Shown in pieces: positions 21,342 to 31,101 of a stretch of 64,000 bases of DNA; within the stretch, counting starts at the first letter, position 1; every line of letters starts with the position of its first letter. This DNA comes from Paenibacillus sp. CC-CFT747. GTDB lineage: Bacteria > Bacillota > Bacilli > Paenibacillales > NBRC-103111. Position numbers and translations under genes: made by a program. Under the pieces are notes generated by a model. That model had not been told where the DNA came from and searched no databases. It worked only from the letters and a program-made list of their open reading frames with translations. The stretch spans positions 1,937,501 through 2,001,500 of the forward strand of contig CP106741.1 in the NCBI GenBank assembly GCA_030323305.1. The letters run 5' to 3'.

Positions 21342-22442
21342 ATGGCTTTAAAAGCAGGTATCGTCGGGCTGCCGAACGTAGGCAAATCGACGCTCTTCAA
21401 TGCGATTACGCAGGCGGGGGCCGAATCGGCGAACTACCCATTCTGTACGATTGATCCGAACGTGGGCGTGGTGGAGGTTCCCGATGAACGTCTGGCCAAG
21501 CTGGCCGAGATTGTGGTGCCGAACCGCATAGTTCCGACGGCTTTCGAATTTGTCGACATCGCCGGACTGGTCAAGGGAGCGAGCAAGGGCGAAGGGCTCG
21601 GCAACAAGTTCCTCGCGCACATCCGCGAGGTGGATGCGATCGTTCACGTCGTCCGCTGCTTCCAGGATGAGAACATCACGCACGTATCCGGCACGGTGGA
21701 TCCCATCAGCGATATCGAAACGATCAACCTGGAGCTGATTCTGGCCGACCTCGATTCCGTGGAAAAGCGAATCGACCGTTCGCGCAAGAACATGAAGGGC
21801 GGAGACAAGAAGTACGCGGCGGAGGTCGGGCTTCTAGAGCGCATCAAGGAGACGCTGTACGCCGATAAGCCGGCCCGCAGCCTCGAGCTGACCGAGGACG
21901 AGCGGCTGCTGGTCCGCGACCTGCATCTGCTGACCATGAAGCCGATCCTCTACGCGGCGAACGTCAGCGAAGAGGAAGTCGCCGACACGGACGGCAACCC
22001 TTATGTACAGAAGGTACGCGAATACGCCGCCCAGGAAGGGGCGGAGGTCGTTCCGATCAGCGCGAAGGTGGAGGCGGAGATCGCCGAGCTTGAGGGCGAA
22101 GACAAGGCCATGTTTCTTGAGGAGCTCGGCCTGGAGGAATCCGGTCTCAACCGGCTGATTCGCGCGGCTTACCGCCTGCTCGGACTGTACACGTATTTTA
22201 CCGCCGGCGTTCAGGAGGTACGAGCTTGGACGATCCGCAGAGGAATGAAGGCACCCCAGGCGGCGGGCGTGATTCATACCGATTTTGAGCGGGGCTTTAT
22301 CCGGGCCGAAGTTGTTTCCTACGACGACCTGGTGAATGCGGGTTCCATGAACGCCGCGAAGGAAAAGGGCCAGCTTCGGCTCGAAGGCAAGGAATATGTC
22401 GTGGCGGACGGCGATGTGATGCATTTCCGCTTTAATGTATAG
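21342..22442 (+). CDS. ychF: Ribosome-binding ATPase YchF (Obg family)
   Basis: A universally conserved P-loop protein that prefers ATP to GTP and binds ribosomes. The 366-residue protein has GLPNVGKST (Walker A, residues 9-17), the switch II segment [16 protein letters not shown], the altered G4 motif of YchF, a coiled-coil insertion and the C-terminal TGS domain ending FRFNV. AAGGAG precedes ATG 21342, and TATAAT at 21296-21301 is a likely -10. The frame is intact. Confidence 0.96.
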   Translation: MALKAGIVGLPNVGKSTLFNAITQAGAESANYPFCTIDPNVGVVEVPDERLAKLAEIVVPNRIVPTAFEFVDIAGLVKGASKGEGLGNKFLAHIREVDAIVHVVRCFQDENITHVSGTVDPISDIETINLELILADLDSVEKRIDRSRKNMKGGDKKYAAEVGLLERIKETLYADKPARSLELTEDERLLVRDLHLLTMKPILYAANVSEEEVADTDGNPYVQKVREYAAQEGAEVVPISAKVEAEIAELEGEDKAMFLEELGLEESGLNRLIRAAYRLLGLYTYFTAGVQEVRAWTIRRGMKAPQAAGVIHTDFERGFIRAEVVSYDDLVNAGSMNAAKEKGQLRLEGKEYVVADGDVMHFRFNV

Positions 22443-22484
22443 AGAAACAGGCGGCAAAATCGATTACCAAAAGGGGTGAGTATC

Positions 22485-23552
22485 ATGCTAGACAAACTTC
22501 AAGCGTTGGCGGACCGCTACGAGAAGCTGAGCGAGCTTCTCTGCGATCCCGACGTGGCGAACGACACGAAGAAGCTGAGGGAGTACTCCAAGGAGCAATC
22601 CGATCTTCAGGAGTCGTACGAAGCGTATATGGAATACAAGACGGTTTCCGAGCAGCTCGATGCGGCCAAGGCCATGCAGAATGAACCGCTCGACGCCGAA
22701 ATGCGCGAGCTGGTGAAGATGGAAGTCGAAGAGCTGAGCGGCCGGAAGACGGAGCTTGAGGAGAAGATCAAAGTCCTTATGCTTCCGAAGGATCCCAATG
22801 ATGACAAGAACGTAATTGTGGAGATTCGCGGGGCGGCAGGCGGCGACGAAGCGGCCCTGTTCGCAGGGGATCTGTACCGGATGTACACGAAGTATGCCGA
22901 CACCCAGGGCTGGAAGGTCGAGGTGCTCGATTCCAGCTTGAATGACCTCGGGGGCTTCAAGGAGGTCATCTTTATGGTGAACGGCAAAGGAGCCTACAGC
23001 AAGCTGAAATACGAGAGCGGTGCCCATAGGGTCCAGCGGATCCCGACAACGGAATCGGGCGGCCGGATTCACACGTCGACCTCGACGGTGGCCGTTATTC
23101 CGGAAGCTGAGGAAGTCGAGATCGAGATCAAGGAAAGCGACATCCGTGTCGATACGTTCTGCTCGAGCGGTGCGGGCGGCCAGTCCGTCAACACGACGAA
23201 GTCGGCGGTGCGGGTGACCCACGTACCGACGGGGATCGTGGCCACGTGCCAGGACGGCAAGTCGCAGAACTCCAACAAAGACCAGGCCATGAAGGTGCTG
23301 CGGGCAAGAATCTATGACAAATTCCTGCAGGAAGAGCAGGCCAAGTACGCCGACGAGCGCAAGAGCAAGGTGGGCACGGGCGACCGCAGCGAGCGGATCC
23401 GCACGTACAACTTCCCGCAAAGCCGCGTCACCGACCACCGGATCGGCTTGACGCTGCACCGGCTCGATTCCGTGCTGAACGGAGACATGGAAGAGATCGT
23501 TTCGGCCCTGACCATTGCCACGCAGGCGGAGCTCATGGACAAAGGAGAATAA
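22485..23552 (+). CDS. prfA: Peptide chain release factor 1
   Basis: Recognises UAA and UAG and triggers peptide release. The 355-residue protein contains the GGQ motif ([11 protein letters not shown]) and the domain 2 fold typical of RF1. ATG 22485 ([15 protein letters not shown]) is chosen over the in-frame GTG 22476, because AAAGGGGTGAG (22470-22480) is spaced for it. prmC, which methylates the GGQ glutamine, follows 7 bp later and has its ribosome binding site in the last codons of prfA. The frame is intact. Confidence 0.96.
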   Translation: MLDKLQALADRYEKLSELLCDPDVANDTKKLREYSKEQSDLQESYEAYMEYKTVSEQLDAAKAMQNEPLDAEMRELVKMEVEELSGRKTELEEKIKVLMLPKDPNDDKNVIVEIRGAAGGDEAALFAGDLYRMYTKYADTQGWKVEVLDSSLNDLGGFKEVIFMVNGKGAYSKLKYESGAHRVQRIPTTESGGRIHTSTSTVAVIPEAEEVEIEIKESDIRVDTFCSSGAGGQSVNTTKSAVRVTHVPTGIVATCQDGKSQNSNKDQAMKVLRARIYDKFLQEEQAKYADERKSKVGTGDRSERIRTYNFPQSRVTDHRIGLTLHRLDSVLNGDMEEIVSALTIATQAELMDKGE

Positions 23553-23559
23553 TCCGAAG

Positions 23560-24442
23560 ATGACTTACTCATTCGGAACCATACGGGAAGCCTATGCCAA
23601 GGCTTCTTCTTTTTAGCGGAGGCGGGGGTCCGGGAGGCGGCATCGAATGCCGAGCTTCTGCTGCAGCATGTGCTCGAAATGGACCGGACGGCGTTTCTGC
23701 TGGCTCTCGGCGATCCTTTTCCCGAGGACAAGCGGGAGGGCTGGCTTCTTGCGCTGCAAAGGAAAGCGGCGGGGAGCCGGTCCAGTACATCATCGGCGAG
23801 CAGGAATTTTACGGGCTGGCCTTCACGGTAACCTCGGCCGTCCTGATCCCCCGCCCGGAGACGGAGCTCTTGGTGGAAGCCGTCATCCGGTACGGAAGGC
23901 AGCTGTTTCCGCAGCGGGCTCCCTCTGCCGTCGACATCGGGACCGGCAGCGGGGCGATCCCGGTTACGCTGGCGGTCGAATGCCCGGACTGGACGATCTG
24001 CAGCTCCGATATTTCGGAAGCGGCCTTGAAGGTCGCCGCGGCCAATGCCAGGCGTCATGGCGTAGCCGAGCGCGTGGAGCTGCTCCAAGGGGATTTGCTG
24101 GAGCCTCACCTCGAACGAGGGACCGTTATCGACATTCTCGTGTCCAATCCTCCCTATATTCCCAGCCGGGAGGTCGAGGAGTTGCAGCCGGAGGTGAGAA
24201 GCCACGAGCCCCGGAGCGCCCTGGACGGGGGCGAAGACGGCTTGGACCTCTACCGCCGGATGGCGGCCCAGATGCAGTGGCTGCCGCGGTACCCCCGTCT
24301 CGTCGGTTTCGAGGTGGGGCAGGGCCAGGCAAGGGAAGTTGGCTCGCTGCTGGAGCAGCAAAGGGCTTGGGACCGGGTCTTCTACGTCAACGATCTGGCC
24401 GGCATCGAGCGTCACGTGCTGGCCCTGCGCGAACACGACTAA
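23560..24442 (+). CDS. prmC: Release factor glutamine methyltransferase (two frame breaks)
   Basis: S-adenosylmethionine-dependent N5-methylation of the GGQ glutamine of release factors. The N-terminal helical domain (starting MTYSFGTIREAYAKASSFL), the AdoMet motif DIGTGSGAIPVTLA and the catalytic NPPYIPSREVEEL are all encoded, in three frames. A T is missing from the run 23611-23615 and a G from 23772-23775 (GCGGGGAGCC). Repair gives ASSFLAEAGVREAASNAELL and RKAAGEPVQYIIGEQEFYG. ATG 23560 lies behind AAAGGAG. It forms an operon with prfA, as in Bacillus. Confidence 0.92.
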
Positions 24443-24490
24443 ACCGGAAAGCCGGGAAAGAACCATCCGTCCGGCCTAACGGCCCAAAAA

Positions 24491-24520
24491 GGCCGCTCCT
24501 TCTGCCGGGAGCGGCCTTTT
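24491..24520. terminator. Terminator after prmC
   Basis: GGCCGCTCC / GGAGCGGCC stem with TTTT after it and AAAAA before it, so it can work in both directions. Confidence 0.85.
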
Positions 24521-24615
24521 GATCGTGGAAAGAGGGGGACGGTGTCAATGGATGGATCCGGCCACGAAGCCTCTGACAAAGAGAAAGCCTGACCGGATCC
24601 AGTCGGCAGGACTTG

Positions 24616-24891
24616 TTACTCCCCGTGGAACCGATCTTCCCGCATGTCCACGGCTCCCGAGTTAACGGGAGGCTGAATCGCGACCGGCGTATCCGTGACC
24701 CGGGTCTCTTGAAGATCCGTGGCCCCGGCCGCGTGGGTCCTGAGGGTTTCGAGCTCGGGGTTGCCCGCCTCCACGGCGGAAGCCGTTACCGCTTCCTCGG
24801 CGGGGACACCGGCTGCGGGAGGCGCAGACGGGGTGCCGGCTCCCAGCCCGAAGGCTTTCATCAGCCGCTGCATAAGCGTTTGGTCGGCCAT
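24616..24891 (-). CDS. Hypothetical protein, 91 aa
   Basis: Starts MADQTLMQRLMKAFGLGAGT at ATG 24891, seven bases after AAAGGAGG; ATG 24897 is too close. After a short amphipathic helix the protein is low in complexity, rich in Ala, Pro, Glu and Thr. No family recognised. It lies 70 bp downstream of the hybrid kinase on the same strand and may be co-transcribed with it. Confidence 0.55.
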   Translation of the reverse strand: MADQTLMQRLMKAFGLGAGTPSAPPAAGVPAEEAVTASAVEAGNPELETLRTHAAGATDLQETRVTDTPVAIQPPVNSGAVDMREDRFHGE

Positions 24892-24961
24892 GCCCATTCC
24901 TCCTTTCGCCGCCTCATGATGGGCGGCTTGTCAGGCTTAGCATGGCTAAGACAGGCTGGCC

Positions 24962-26889
24962 CTATGCAGGAGCCAGCCGTTTCTTCATGAGCCGCAGAAG
25001 CCGATCGGGCTCCAGGGGCTTGCTGATATAATCCGTCGCCCCAGCCATCAAGAATTTCTCCCGGTCGCCTTCCATGGCTTGGGCCGAAACCGCGATCACC
25101 GGAAGGTCCTTCAAACGGGGGTTGCGCCGCAGATGCCGGATGGCGTCCAGACCGTTCATCTCCGGCATCATAATATCCATGAGCACAAGCCTTACATCCG
25201 GATGGCGGCGGAGGCTTTCCAGGCCTTCTCTTCCGTTGTAAGCCACGAGAACGTGATAGGGCTGGTCCTTCAGAATCGCTTGCAGCGATAGAAGATTCCG
25301 CCGGTCGTCATCGACGATCAGCACCTTCGCCTTAGGCCCCTCCGACTGGGAAAGAAGAGCCGCGGGGGAAGCGGAAGCCGCCGGGGAAGAGCGGGCTTGC
25401 TCCCGGAAGGCAGAGCCGCGGGAGGAAGGACAATGGCTTCTTCGGCGGGCACCTCCAGAAGGGGGAGGAAGAAGGTGAAGGTGCTGCCTTCCTCTTCCCG
25501 GCTTCTTAGCTCGATATGGCCTCCCAGCAGCTGGGCGAACTGCTTTGAAATCGACAGGCCCAGTCCGGTGCCTCCGTATCTCCGGCTGGTGGTGCCGTCC
25601 GCCTGCTGAAAGGCTTCGAACACGAGGGTAAGCTTATCCGGCGAGATCCCGATTCCGGTATCCGAAATGACGAATTTCAACCAGCCAAGGACGCCGCCGC
25701 CAACCTCATGGGCCGAAATCTCCCCAGGTTTCTCGGCCAGACTGACCCGGAACGTAACCGATCCCGATTCGGTAAACTTGAAGGCGTTCGAGAGAAGGTT
25801 TTAAGGATTTGCTGCAGGCGCTGTCCGTCCGTATAGACAATATCCGGAACGTCGGCATCCCGGCTTACAAAGAAGGACAGCCCTTTTTGACGGGCCATCG
25901 GGTCAAAGGCTCGCTTCATCAAGAAGGGAAGCTCGTTGACATTCACTTCCCCGTAATGCATTTCCATTTTGCCGGCTTCCACCTTGGAGAGGTCCAAAAT
26001 ATCATTGATCAAGTGAAGCAGGTCGTTCCCCGAACTATGGATCAGCGAAGCATACTGGACCTCCTCGGGGAGGAGGGTGTGGTTGCGGTTGTCCTTCAGC
26101 AGCTGCGACAGGATAAGCAGGCTGTTAAGGGGGTGCGCAGCTCATGAGACATGTTCGCGAGAAATTCCGATTTGTACCGGTTCGTCTCCGTCAGGAGCCG
26201 GGCTTTTTCTTCGAGAGCGGATTGGGTACGGATCAGCTCCTCGGTTTTTCCCCCGATATTTTCACCTGTTCTTCCAGCCGGTGATTGATGAGCTGAAGAT
26301 CCTCCCGGGAACGGTAATCCTCTCTCAAATCCCACAGCACCCACGTGAAGAAAGCACTGAGGACCAAGCTCAAGGGCAGCGTCCGGCTCGCGATCTGCCA
26401 CAGGTAGACGGTCGGTTCGATGACCCCCAGCAAGGCGATATCCACGACATTCACGACATTGATCACGACGATCAGAACCGCCATCCGGGTCAGCTGGCTG
26501 CGGCCGTTCCGGCGGAGCCATTCATGCACCAGCGCACAAACAATGCCCAGGATCACCATGTTGACGAACCCCACCCAGGAAGCCGTTTGAAGACCAAAGG
26601 TAAGACGGGTTACCCCGATGCCGATCCCGATCAGAAAGATGGACAGGGGCCGGCTTACAAAAGAGGAGCCGCAATCAAGGGAATGAACCGCAGGTCGAAC
26701 AGCACCGATTCATCCAGCCGCAGCCCGAAGAACATCGAGGTCCAACCCCGAGAATAGCCCCCGTTACAAAAAAATCTCTCTTCGCTTCGGACTGACGCGG
26801 GGCAGGAGATTCTTATTGATCAGCCCGGCTAAGTAGGTCAAGGCAAGGAGGGTGCAAAGATTGGTGAAAAAATATCTGGATAAGTCCAT
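24962..26889 (-). CDS. LytS-type hybrid sensor histidine kinase/response regulator (at least seven frame breaks)
   Basis: Order of domains from the N-terminus: a 5TMR-LYT-like sensor ([38 protein letters not shown]), a coiled coil, HisKA with the H-box [13 protein letters not shown], and HATPase_c with an N-box ([10 protein letters not shown]), DTGIGI and [12 protein letters not shown]-terminal receiver follows ([10 protein letters not shown], phospho-acceptor Asp in [12 protein letters not shown], Lys in YISKPL). Start ATG 26889 follows AAGGA. Missing bases lie in runs at 26768-26774, 26746-26749, 26659-26662, 26259-26262, 26129-26133, 25799-25802 and about 25420-25422. Because of the many breaks, a decayed gene is a little more likely here than elsewhere. 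The signal is unknown. Confidence 0.8.
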
Positions 26890-27097
26890 GGGGGAATCCT
26901 TCCCGACGCAGGAAACGTCTAGTTCCGAGCCTTCCTTTTGCTTTATTATACCCCATCCCGCCAAGGGGGCAAAGCGAACCGGACAGGAGGGTCCCGAGCG
27001 ATTGCTAGATTGCTAGGTTTAGAGAGTCGGTCCCTTGGCCATACTGATCCTATACCCGCCGATAACCGATAAACGGCAGAGGGAAGGGGCCGGAACC

Positions 27098-27882
27098 ATG
27101 GTCAGAAGAACGGAATACGCCAAATTTATTTATATCGCTTTTGCCCTTATTGTTCTTATGATGAATTGGGACTCGAACAAAACCAATGCGGCCGTAGCCG
27201 CTTCCGGGATTCCGCAGGAATCCATCCGGGTGCGCATTCTGGGCAACTCGGACAATCTGCAGGACCAGGCCGTCAAGAAAATAGTGCGGGACCGCGTGGT
27301 GGAGGAAATCAACGGATGGGTGGCGGAGCCCCACAACCTGGAGATGGCGCGGGAGGACATTCGGGCCCATCTGGGCGAGCTGGATGAGATCGTGGGCCAG
27401 GTGCTCCAAGAGAAAGGGTTTGGCTACGGACACAAGGTAGAACTGGACACGGTGCCATTCCCGGAAAAAATGTACGGGGGCCAGCTTTATCCCGCCGGCA
27501 GCTACGAGGCGCTGCGGATCACGCTCGGTTCCGGCCAGGGCAAGAACTGGTGGTGCGTGCTCTTCCTCCTCTCTGCTTCGGGGATGCCGTCAAAAAAGAA
27601 AACAAAGCCGAGGCCGCCCCGGCAGCCAAGCCGGCCGTTACGAAGACGTCGGTGACTTCCGCCCAGGGTCAGGAAAGCAAGGACAAGGCGGTAACGCTTT
27701 CGAAGAGCCAAACGGCGAAGACGGGAGAAGGAAGCGGGAAGGCGGAGGTCCGGAACGCAGAGGCGCCAAGCGGCGGCAGCCAAGCCGAAGAAAGCAAGGA
27801 AACGCCGAAGGTGGAGGCACGCTCGTTCTTCTGGGATCTGCTCAAGAGCTTCTTCGGCTGGATCAAAGGCCTGTTCGCCTAA
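27098..27882 (+). CDS. spoIIR: Stage II sporulation protein R (one frame break)
   Basis: The forespore signal that activates SpoIIGA, so that pro-sigma-E is processed in the mother cell. A signal anchor (FIYIAFALIVLMMNW) is followed by the SpoIIR core: SIRVRILGNSD, the R.R region and the hallmark WWCVLFPPLC. This hallmark is obtained by restoring one C in TTCC at 27565-27566. The C-terminal 100 residues form a Lys/Ala/Glu-rich linker ending in a short hydrophobic helix (FFWDLLKSFFGWIKGLF), longer than in Bacillus. Start ATG 27098 follows AAGGGG. Its place between prmC and ywlC is the Bacillus order. Confidence 0.92.
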
Positions 27883-28001
27883 AAACCGGTGCCGGCCAAA
27901 AAAGCCCAAGCTATCCGCCTCTTAAACCGTGTAAAACGATGGACATAATAGGAATAGGTAAGGTGGCTGGGCTGGGCAGCAGTTTATGGGAGAGGCCCGC
28001 C

Positions 28002-28030
28002 GTGACACGGAACGGAGGGAACGCTATAAT
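28002..28030 (+). promoter_or_regulatory. ywlC promoter
   Basis: GTGACA (28002-28007), 17 bp, TATAAT (28025-28030). Confidence 0.65.
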
Positions 28031-28060
28031 GAGGCAAAAACCAGTAAGGATGAGTGGAAG

Positions 28061-29130
28061 ATGACACAAGTATGGAGGGCGGAGCCCGCTGGAGCCGGCC
28101 GTCAGGAGGCCGTGGAAGCGGCGGCACGTTTGCTGAAGGAAGGGGGCGGGTCGCCTTTCCGACGGAAACGGTGTACGGCCTCGGGGCGGACGCCCGCAGC
28201 ACGGAAGCGGTGGAGGGGATTTTTGCCGCGAAGGGACGCCCTTCGGACAATCCCCTCATCGTGCATATCGCCGACCGCGCCCAGCTAGGCGAGATCGTCG
28301 CCGGCGTGGATGAGCTGTCGGCCCGGCTCATGGACGCCTTCTGGCCCGGCCCCCTGACGCTCGTGCTCCCGGTCAAGCCGGGCGCCCTCTCGCCCCGCGT
28401 GACGGCGGGGCTTGCGACTGTCGGCGTCCGCATGCCCGACCACCCGCTCGCGCTGGCGCTGATCCGCACCGCGGGCTGCCCGGTGGCCGCACCGAGCGCG
28501 AACCGCTCCGGCCGGCCGAGCCCGACGCGGGCCGAGCACGTGCTCGATGACCTGAACGGGGTCATCGAAGGCGTGCTCGACGGCGGCCCGACGGGCGTCG
28601 GCGTCGAGTCGACGGTCGTCGAAGCCGCCGGCGGCGCCGTGCACGTGCTGCGCCCGGGCGGCGTGAGCGCCGAAGCGCTCGAGCGGTTCGCACCCGTCGC
28701 CGGCGCGGGCCCGGACGGCGAGCCCGGCGCTCCGGGCGGCGAGGACGCGCTACATGCCCCGAAGGCACCGGGCATGAAGTACGCGCACTACGCCCCGCGG
28801 GGGCGCCTCGCCGTCGTGCAGGGCCCGTCGCCCGAGGCGGTGAGTTCCTGGATCCGCCAGGAACTCGCGCGGGCGAAGGCCGCCGGCGAACGCACGGGCG
28901 TGCTCGCCCGCGCCGAGCATGCGGCGCGCTACGACGCCGACGCCGTCATCGCCTGCGGCCGGCTCGGCGATCCCGGCTCCGCCGCCCGCGGGCTCTACGA
29001 CGCCCTGCGCGGCTTCGACGAGGCCGGGGCGACGTTCATCCTCGCCGAGGCCGTCGAGGAGAGCGGCATCGGCGCCGCGGTGATGAACCGGCTGCGCAAG
29101 GCGGCCGGAGGCCGGGTCATCCGGCTTTAA
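28061..29130 (+). CDS. ywlC: L-threonylcarbamoyladenylate synthase (Sua5/YwlC; one frame break)
   Basis: Makes threonylcarbamoyl-AMP for t6A37 of tRNA. The YrdC/Sua5 domain covers the first 210 residues (FPTETVYGLGADA, KGRPSDNPLIVH, PSANRSGRPSPT), and the extra C-terminal Sua5 domain follows a GMKYAHYAPRG linker. A G is missing from the run 28141-28145; repair gives LKEGGRVAFPTETVYGLG. Start ATG 28061. The middle and 3' part are very GC-rich (third positions almost all G/C) compared with neighbouring genes. Confidence 0.92.
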
Positions 29131-29455
29131 GCTCCGCCTGAACGGTTTGGCGATGCCCGCGGCGCCTTGCCTTTTGCGCCAGAGACGCAGGTTTGCTTGC
29201 CGCACGAGGGGCGGGGAACTTTTGGTTTCCCGGCCCTTTTTGCACCCTTCAGCGGATTCCCCTTCCGAACCGCTTCTAACTTAGGCTGGCGCCTCTGCCC
29301 CGTAGTATTCGCCGGCATCCCCGCCCTTTTGTCCGGCGCGTTCCCGCCTCCGTCCTGCTCCGGGTAAGGCGGTCCCTCCCCGGGACAAACCGGACATGTT
29401 TCCCCTAAGCTCCGCATATCTTGGGAAAGAATAGGCGGACAAAGGGGAGAGGAGC
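29131..29455. other. Non-coding spacer between ywlC and mntP
   Basis: GC-rich, with no frame having a ribosome binding site or family features. A weak GGGGAAC / GGTTTCCC hairpin followed by CCCTTTTTGC near 29212-29249 may terminate ywlC. No manganese (yybP-ykoY) riboswitch was recognised before mntP. Confidence 0.45.
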
Positions 29456-30014
29456 ATGGAAGCGGCACCGGTGTGGGGCGAATTGATCACTCTTTTGCTG
29501 ATGGCGGTGGCTCTGGGGATGGATGCATTCTCCCTCGGAATCGGGATCGGCTTGAAAGGGATTCGCCTGCTCGACATTTGCAAAATCAGTTTCACCATCG
29601 GCCTTTTCCATATTGTCATGCCTTTGACCGGCATGTTTATGGGGCATTATGCGGGCGAGCTTGCTCGGCGGAGTCGCGACGGCGGCCGGAGGGGGCCTGC
29701 TGGTGGTGCTCGGTGCTCATATGGTGTACAGCGCTATGCGGGGAGACTCCGTTCAATCCATCGACCACCGGACGTTCTGGGGGCTGATGCTGTTCTCCTT
29801 AACGGTCAGCATTGATTCTTTCTCGGTGGGCGTATCGCTCGGTATGTTCGCGTCGGACCTGCTGCTGACGGTTCTTCTTTTCGGGCTGCTGGGAGGGTTT
29901 ATGTCGGTGCTCGGCCTGCTGCTCGGGCGCCGGGTGGGCCAGTGGGTGGGAGATTACGGGGAAGCCTTCGGCGGCTTGATTCTCCTTGCTTTCGGCCTGA
30001 AGTTTCTGATGTAG
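29456..30014 (+). CDS. mntP: Manganese efflux pump MntP (one frame break)
   Basis: A six-helix Mn2+ exporter made of two DUF204-type repeats. Conserved acidic motifs are visible in both halves: LGMDAFSLGIGIGLKG, and TVSIDSFSVGVSLG. The frame changes once near 29650-29670 (net one base too many, or two too few). Here the first half (GMFMGHYAG) meets the second (LLGGVATAAGGGLLVVLG). Start ATG 29456 follows AGAGGAG. Corresponds to ywlD in the Bacillus order. Confidence 0.9.
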
Positions 30015-30070
30015 AGCTTTCGTCAAGGGCAGGAAAAGCGGGCGTTCGCCTGCACCTAACACGCTGCAGC

Positions 30071-30096
30071 GGGTCCGGGTGGATAAGCCCGGACCC
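30071..30096 (+). terminator. mntP terminator
   Basis: Perfect nine-pair stem GGGTCCGGG / CCCGGACCC with an eight-base loop and a short pyrimidine tail. TATAAT at 30104-30109 directly after it is a probable -10 for ywlE. Confidence 0.65.
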
Positions 30097-30147
30097 TTCC
30101 TATTATAATATAAGAGAGACATGCCGGAAGAAAAAGGAGTGGGCAGA

Positions 30148-30720
30148 ATGATCAACCATGTGCTGTTCGTTTGTACGGGAAATACGTGCCGAAGTCCTTT
30201 GGCGGAAGGGATTTTCCGGCTGCTTGCGGAGCGCAAGGGAATCCGCGTGACCGTGTCCTCCGCCGGAGTATCCGCAGTGGACGGCTGCTCGATTTCGGGG
30301 CATTCGCGCCGGATTCTGCAGGACAAGGGGCTGAACGAAGCCCTGTCCTCCAAGTCGCTCTCCCCGGAGCTGATCCGCCGGGCGGACCTCATCCTGACCA
30401 TGACCGTCAGCCACAAAAGGCTTCTTCTCCAGCGCTTCCCGGAGGCCGTGGACAAAACGTACACCTTAAAAGAATATACAGCCGACGCTGCCGCGGATTC
30501 CGGTGAGGCTGGCGAGAAGGAACGGCTCATCGTGGACCTGCAGATCAAGCAGGCGCTTGGTCAGCCCATTACGGCTGAGGACCGGCGCAGGCTGGCCGAG
30601 CTGGAAGGTACAGGGGCGGACCTCGACATCCGCGATCCGTTCGGAGGCTCCTTGGAGGAATACCAGGCCTGCGCGATGGAGATTGAGGAGAGCGTGGAGA
30701 AGCTCCTCGACAAGCTGTAA
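30148..30720 (+). CDS. ywlE: Low-molecular-weight protein arginine/tyrosine phosphatase (YwlE type)
   Basis: The signature C-x5-R loop is CTGNTCRS (Cys9, Arg15) and the acid loop is DIRDPFGGS. In Bacillus YwlE removes phosphate from McsB-phosphorylated arginines. Start ATG 30148 follows AAAAGGAG; the open frame back to 30121 is not used. The protein is 190 residues, about 40 longer than Bacillus YwlE. The excess is a charged helical insert (about residues 120-160, with KERLIVDLQIKQALGQPIT) just before the catalytic Asp loop. The frame is intact. Confidence 0.9.
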   Translation: MINHVLFVCTGNTCRSPLAEGIFRLLAERKGIRVTVSSAGVSAVDGCSISGHSRRILQDKGLNEALSSKSLSPELIRRADLILTMTVSHKRLLLQRFPEAVDKTYTLKEYTADAAADSGEAGEKERLIVDLQIKQALGQPITAEDRRRLAELEGTGADLDIRDPFGGSLEEYQACAMEIEESVEKLLDKL

Positions 30721-30803
30721 CCGGCAGCCTGGAGGAGATGGCGGCGAGGGAGCCAAAGACGGTGCGCCCCCGGACTTTTACGCAGGGAGGCCGCCTTCCG
30801 GGC

Positions 30804-30832
30804 TTTACAGCCTCCGCAAAATGCGGTAAGAT
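30804..30832 (+). promoter_or_regulatory. Promoter of the ZTP riboswitch leader
   Basis: TTTACA (30804-30809), 17 bp, TAAGAT (30827-30832). Confidence 0.6.
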
Positions 30833-30877
30833 AAAGGCATATTCAAGGAGGAAGCCGCTCACGCGGAATTCTCCCAC

Positions 30878-30953
30878 TGGACCCGGTGTAACTGGCGACA
30901 ACGTGGAACCAACCACAATGGAGCACCGGGACATACGGCCGGTCGCCTGGGCA
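30878..30953 (+). promoter_or_regulatory. ZTP (pfl) riboswitch
   Basis: The aptamer shows the conserved pieces of the pfl motif in order: GTGTAACTGGCGA in the first domain, GTGG / CCAC stem, GGAGCACCGGG closing the first helix, a short linker, then the pseudoknot half CGCCTGGGCA. The terminator at 30953-30990 follows directly, so ligand binding (ZTP/ZMP, a sign of low 10-formyl-tetrahydrofolate) should favour read-through into rpiB-ywlG-glyA. Recognition is by motif, not by search. Confidence 0.88.
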
Positions 30954-30990
30954 AAGAGCATCTCGTGCGTGCACGAGTGTGCTCTTTTCT
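30953..30990 (+). terminator. ZTP riboswitch expression-platform terminator
   Basis: AAGAGCA pairs with TGCTCTT, and inside it CTCGTGC pairs with GCACGAG; TTTTCT follows. Its 5' arm begins in the GGGCAAAGAGC that ends the aptamer, so aptamer and terminator formation compete. Confidence 0.82.
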
Positions 30991-30995
30991 ATTTG

Positions 30996-31025
30996 TTGGG
31001 CGGGATCGGCGTTATCGGGTATAAT
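30996..31025 (+). promoter_or_regulatory. Possible second promoter for rpiB, past the attenuator
   Basis: TTGGGC (30996-31001), 18 bp, TATAAT (31020-31025), in a TCGGGTATAATGA context. Confidence 0.45.
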
Positions 31026-31101
31026 GAAGGGGACTTGTCTATCCGTGCCCGTCTCTTACGGGCCTTGACATTCTACAACTATCTTGGGAGGACCTGAACC
31101 T

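Noticed and set aside
21179-21454. 91-aa frame before ychF
   Set aside because: It overlaps the ychF start in another frame and lacks protein-like features.
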